Assembly (NCBI GenBank): GCA_046712825.1
Contig: JBKKCR010000048.1
Location: 1-8,735, forward strand
DNA length: 8,735 nt
Origin: DATFGK01 sp046712825
GTDB taxonomy: Bacteria; Actinomycetota; AC-67
Reading direction: 5' to 3'
A program made the position numbers and the translations under genes. Position 1 is the stretch's first letter, and the number at the start of each line of letters is the position of its first letter. Of the stretch, positions 6,689 to 8,735 are shown in pieces. Below the pieces are notes generated by a model. The model worked only from the letters and a program-made list of their open reading frames with translations. It was not told where the DNA came from and did no database searches.

Positions 6689-6854
6689 ATCGAACCCGAG
6701 CGTCATGCCGAAGTCACAGAAGCGTCCCCTCGACGAAGAAACCCTCCGGAAACTGGAGGAGATCGAGCAGCGCGCCCGGGAACGTCGCCTCGAGATGGCC
6801 GAGTTGTTCGCACGGATCCGTCAACGGCTGCGAGCGATGGCCGCCGGCCGGTAG
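6681..6854 (+). CDS. Small charged coiled-coil protein (copy 2), 57 residues
   Basis: This short gene starts at ATG 6681 inside the end of the membrane-protein gene and ends at TAG 6852-6854. The protein is MVKSNPSVMPKSQKRP, then a charged helix (LRKLEEIEQRARERRLEMA...), ending RLRAMAAGR. It shares MVKSN, the MPK motif, KLEE(L/I) and QRA with copy 1 (772-954), together with the DNA word ATGGTTAAATC at the start. GAGGGGG at 6667-6673 is a good ribosome-binding site, 7 nt before ATG. Its persistence in both modules, directly overlapping the membrane gene, argues that the two products work together. Confidence 0.78.
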   Translation: MVKSNPSVMPKSQKRPLDEETLRKLEEIEQRARERRLEMAELFARIRQRLRAMAAGR

Positions 6855-6883
6855 CTATTCGACCGGCTCGGCTCGATCCTCCC

Positions 6884-6913
6884 TTGACGTTTGACTTAAG
6901 ACCCCCGTACAAT
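6884..6913 (+). promoter_or_regulatory. Sigma-70-type promoter of the toxin-antitoxin operon
   Basis: TTGACG (6884-6889) and TACAAT (6908-6913) are near-consensus -35 and -10 boxes with an 18-bp spacer. Transcription would begin near 6920, leaving a leader of about 28 nt before the antitoxin ATG. This is the strongest conventional promoter in the window. Confidence 0.7.
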
Positions 6914-6937
6914 CGTACGGTCCGGTGCTTTGTACGG
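6905..6937. promoter_or_regulatory. Probable autoregulatory operator of the toxin-antitoxin operon
   Basis: CCGTAC (6905-6910), AATC, GTACGG (6915-6920) is a perfect 6-bp inverted repeat lying over the -10 box. A third half-site, GTACGG, occurs at 6932-6937, 17 bp downstream of the second. Ribbon-helix-helix antitoxins of TacAT-type systems bind palindromes in their own promoters and repress them, helped by the toxin. This site is placed to do that. Binding is inferred from sequence and position only. Confidence 0.6.
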
Positions 6938-6947
6938 GAAGGCTCTC

Positions 6948-7220
6948 ATGGCGATCAAGAGCGAACGCGTCGAGGCGCGTCTTTCCTCGGATGAGCGGAG
7001 GTTGATCGATCAGGCGGCGGCTCTCGCGGGGCAATCGCTATCGGCGTTCATGGTGGGGGCTGCCGGCGAGAAGGCCGAACTCCTCATAGCCGCTCAGACT
7101 ACGACGGTCGTTCCGGCCGAATACTTCGATCGGCTCCTCTCGGCGATCGACCGGGCCGATCGCGCTCCCGCGCTTGCGCGGGCCGCAAAGCGTGCACGCC
7201 GCCGGCAGCGCATCGAGTGA
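6948..7220 (+). CDS. tacA: DUF1778-type ribbon-helix-helix antitoxin (TacA-like)
   Basis: This 90-residue protein has an N-terminal ribbon-helix-helix domain (about residues 4-45: KSERVEARLSSDERRLIDQAAALAGQSLSAF). It matches the DUF1778 pattern of antitoxins paired with GNAT toxins. The C-terminal region (about 50-90, with VPAEYFDRLLSAID and a very basic end) corresponds to the part that wraps the toxin and blocks acetyl-CoA binding in characterised members. ATG 6948 is preferred because GGGAAGG (6936-6942) lies 5 nt upstream and the domain starts here; a TTG at 6930 would add six unlikely residues. The stop overlaps the toxin start by 4 bp. The protein probably also represses this operon. 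The symbol is by family resemblance. Confidence 0.9.
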   Translation: MAIKSERVEARLSSDERRLIDQAAALAGQSLSAFMVGAAGEKAELLIAAQTTTVVPAEYFDRLLSAIDRADRAPALARAAKRARRRQRIE

Positions 7221-7723
7221 GCTACCGGCTCGAGCCTCTCCGCGAGGGTCGCGAGCTCGAACCGTTCGATTGCGGCAACACAGCGCTCAGCGAGTGGCTC
7301 AAACGCTATGCGATCCATGCGCGCGGTCAGGGCACTCGAACGTTCCTCCTCATCGACGAGGAGACCGGTTCGGTGGCGGGATACTTCGCGATCGCGCCGC
7401 ACCTGTTGGCGCGCGAGGATGCCCCTCCGCGGATCGGCCGAGGAGCTCCGACGCGGATCCCCGCCATCCTGCTCGCGAAGCTCGCGGTCGACCGCCGGGT
7501 ACAGGGCCGCGGACTGGGAAGCGATCTGCTCATCAAGGCTCTCGAGACGATCGTGGAAGCAGCCAGGGCCGCCGGTGGCAAGATCGTTGTCGTCGATGCG
7601 ATCGATGAGAACGCGCGAACGTTCTACGAGCATCACGATTTCGAGGTCACGCCGGACGATCCGTCTCGCCTCGTGAAAAAGCTCAGCACGATCGCGAAGG
7701 CCCTCGAGCTTCCCTGGCCCTAG
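7217..7723 (+). CDS. tacT: GNAT-family toxin (TacT-like tRNA acetyltransferase)
   Basis: This 168-residue protein matches the TacT/AtaT group, which acetylates the amino group of aminoacylated tRNA and stops translation. Visible hallmarks are FDCGNTALSEWLKRYA (residues 17-32), the LAKLAVDRRVQGRGLG strand and acetyl-CoA loop with QGRGLG at 96-101, and VDAIDENARTFYEHHDF, whose Tyr137 corresponds to the family's catalytic tyrosine. The length is usual and nothing essential looks missing, so it is probably active. The start is GTG 7217 within GTGA, overlapping the antitoxin stop, a standard coupled arrangement. Which tRNA it targets cannot be told from the sequence. Confidence 0.93.
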   Translation: MSYRLEPLREGRELEPFDCGNTALSEWLKRYAIHARGQGTRTFLLIDEETGSVAGYFAIAPHLLAREDAPPRIGRGAPTRIPAILLAKLAVDRRVQGRGLGSDLLIKALETIVEAARAAGGKIVVVDAIDENARTFYEHHDFEVTPDDPSRLVKKLSTIAKALELPWP

Positions 7724-7741
7724 CGAGCCGGCGTAACCGAA

Positions 7742-7786
7742 TCACACCGCTGTAATCGTCATACCCCCTTCTTACCTTTGGTGTGA
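7742..7786 (+). repeat. Inverted repeat (possible RNA hairpin) before the zinc-finger gene
   Basis: TCACACC (7742-7748) and GGTGTGA (7780-7786) are perfect reverse complements, and the inner GTAA (7752-7755) and TTAC (7772-7775) can also pair, leaving a long loop. The right arm touches the AAAGGA ribosome-binding site (7786-7791). The structure could influence translation of the gene at 7803, bind a regulator, or be chance. There is no T-tract, so it is not a typical terminator for the toxin gene. Confidence 0.35.
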
Positions 7787-7802
7787 AAGGACGTGATGCC
7801 AA

Positions 7803-8441
7803 ATGCCTAAGCCACGACGCAAGCACCCGGGGTTCAACAGCCTCGAGCTGTCGCTCCAGGGACGTCAGTTCCTCCGCTTTCTCGAAAGCGCGGTAGGGGA
7901 GGACGTCAACTGGCGTGCGATCGGAAGCACGCGCGAGCGCTTCCACGTCTTCGAGGTCCGCGGCTCGGCCGACCGGGTCGTGCTCGTCGAGACGCCCGGG
8001 CGGATCGAGGCCGGCGTGTGGGTCGAACGGACGGCATTCCGTCACGACATCGACGGGCTGCCTCTCACCGCACAGGTCGAGGTCCTGACCAACCGCTTCG
8101 ATCCGGGGATCTGGGCCGGCGAGACCGGCGATCGCACCATCCTCGACCTTCCGGAGCGGGCACGCCGGAAGGAAACCGACCGACGCTCAGAGGAGATCGG
8201 AACGGTAAGCGATCAGATCACGATGACCCTCGGGCCTCGCTCGGATGCCGCAGAGGAGATCGCCGGGATCGCCTGGACGAAGATCGAGGCGGTCATCGAC
8301 GAAGCGAACCGGCGGTCGGCGCGTGGGTCGGCGCCGGAAGGTGTCGAGGACGCAGTTGCCTGTCCGGTGTGCGGGCGGCTGTGCAGCCGGGCCGAGGCGG
8401 CGAAGCACATCTGCGACCGCCTCGAGTTCTCGACGAATTAG
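7803..8441 (+). CDS. Zinc-finger-tailed protein of unknown function (copy 2, complete)
   Basis: This 212-residue protein has a basic start (MPKPRRKHPGFNSLELSLQGRQFLRFLE). A mixed middle region reads like beta strands (RFHVFEVRGSADRVVLVETPGR, about 47-68), followed by an arginine/glutamate-rich linker (117-133). The tail has Cys187, Cys190, Cys194, His202 and Cys204, in C-x2-C-x11-H-x-C spacing, which suggests a small zinc site. The tail is strongly conserved with the fragment at 1-141, ending CDRLEFS in both. I do not recognise the family. The start is ATG 7803, with AAAGGA (7786-7791) 11 nt upstream, slightly long. A five-codon frame from ATG 7796 overlaps this start. The gap to the toxin gene is 79 bp, so cotranscription is possible. 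Confidence 0.82.
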   Translation: MPKPRRKHPGFNSLELSLQGRQFLRFLESAVGEDVNWRAIGSTRERFHVFEVRGSADRVVLVETPGRIEAGVWVERTAFRHDIDGLPLTAQVEVLTNRFDPGIWAGETGDRTILDLPERARRKETDRRSEEIGTVSDQITMTLGPRSDAAEEIAGIAWTKIEAVIDEANRRSARGSAPEGVEDAVACPVCGRLCSRAEAAKHICDRLEFSTN

Positions 8442-8445
8442 CATC

Positions 8446-8735
8446 GTGATCCGCGCCATCGCGAACGCCGACCTGCGCGCGGAGGATGTGCCGGAGACCG
8501 ACGCGCCGTGGGACAAGATCTTCGAGTTCGCGTTGTCTTTCGACGGCTACTCACTGTTCGGAGGCTCCGGGCCGTGCGCTGAGCTCGCAAACGAAACGGC
8601 GGAGCACTATCAAGGCACCTCTTCGCTGCCTGACTCCCTGGATCTCACTCGCCTGCGTGTGTGTCTGTTCTATGAACAGCGGCGTTGGCACCACTTTGGA
8701 TATGGGCCTACCGCTGAGGCCCGCGAGTATTTCGG
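8446..8735 (+). CDS. Unidentified protein, N-terminal part, runs off the window
   Basis: From GTG 8446, 4 nt after the preceding stop, the frame stays open to the end of the window (96 codons). The product begins MIRAIANADLRAEDVP and continues with WDKIFEFALSFDGYSLFGG, CAELANETAEHY and LRVCLFYEQRRWHHFGYGPT. The aromatic-rich, mixed composition is that of a real soluble protein, not of a chance GC-rich frame. The codons LFYEQRRWHHFG recall a block seen in widespread small hypothetical proteins, but I cannot name a family. No good ribosome-binding site is visible, so translation may be coupled to the upstream gene. A second GTG near 8485 is a less likely start. There is no equivalent after copy 1. 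Confidence 0.7.
   Translation, partial: MIRAIANADLRAEDVPETDAPWDKIFEFALSFDGYSLFGGSGPCAELANETAEHYQGTSSLPDSLDLTRLRVCLFYEQRRWHHFGYGPTAEAREYF

Overview
The window is a very GC-rich bacterial chromosome segment. The GC bias, the TAnnnT-type -10 boxes placed 8-9 nt before ATG codons (a pattern typical of leaderless genes) and the gene content fit a high-GC Gram-positive such as an actinobacterium. That is an inference, since no rRNA or other taxonomic marker is present.

Layout. 1-141 is the 3' end of a gene for a zinc-finger-tailed protein. A 232-bp gap follows and holds a promoter-like element. At 374-954 two overlapping small genes encode a two-helix membrane protein and a short charged coiled-coil protein. 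955-1253 has no convincing gene. 1254-5159 (minus strand) is one large gene for a secreted subtilisin-family protease with about 11 glycine/aspartate-rich 'GGxDxY' repeats, an Ig-like region and a C-terminal S8 domain. 5273-5587 (minus) is the 3' remnant of an XRE-type regulator. It abuts, head to head, the 3' remnant of an ADP-ribosylglycohydrolase gene (5594-6202, plus); both lose their 5' parts at the same point. At 6290-6854 there is a second, diverged copy of the membrane-protein/coiled-coil pair. A TacA/TacT-type toxin-antitoxin operon (DUF1778 antitoxin plus GNAT acetyltransferase) follows at 6948-7723. A complete paralogue of the zinc-finger-tailed protein lies at 7803-8441, and a further unidentified gene starts at 8446 and runs off the window.

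How it fits together. The main theme is duplication. The zinc-finger-tailed gene, the membrane protein, the coiled-coil protein and the 61 bp upstream of the membrane protein all occur twice. In both copies of that upstream segment a TTCGCGAA palindrome lies exactly 45 bp from a TACGAT box. The membrane/coiled-coil pair therefore looks like a conserved two-gene transcription unit of unknown function, next to a toxin-antitoxin locus and to decayed genes, in what reads as a recombining accessory region. The second coiled-coil gene is only 57 codons long and easily missed. I do not recognise the membrane/coiled-coil pair or the zinc-finger-tailed family, and these are the best candidates here for something undescribed.
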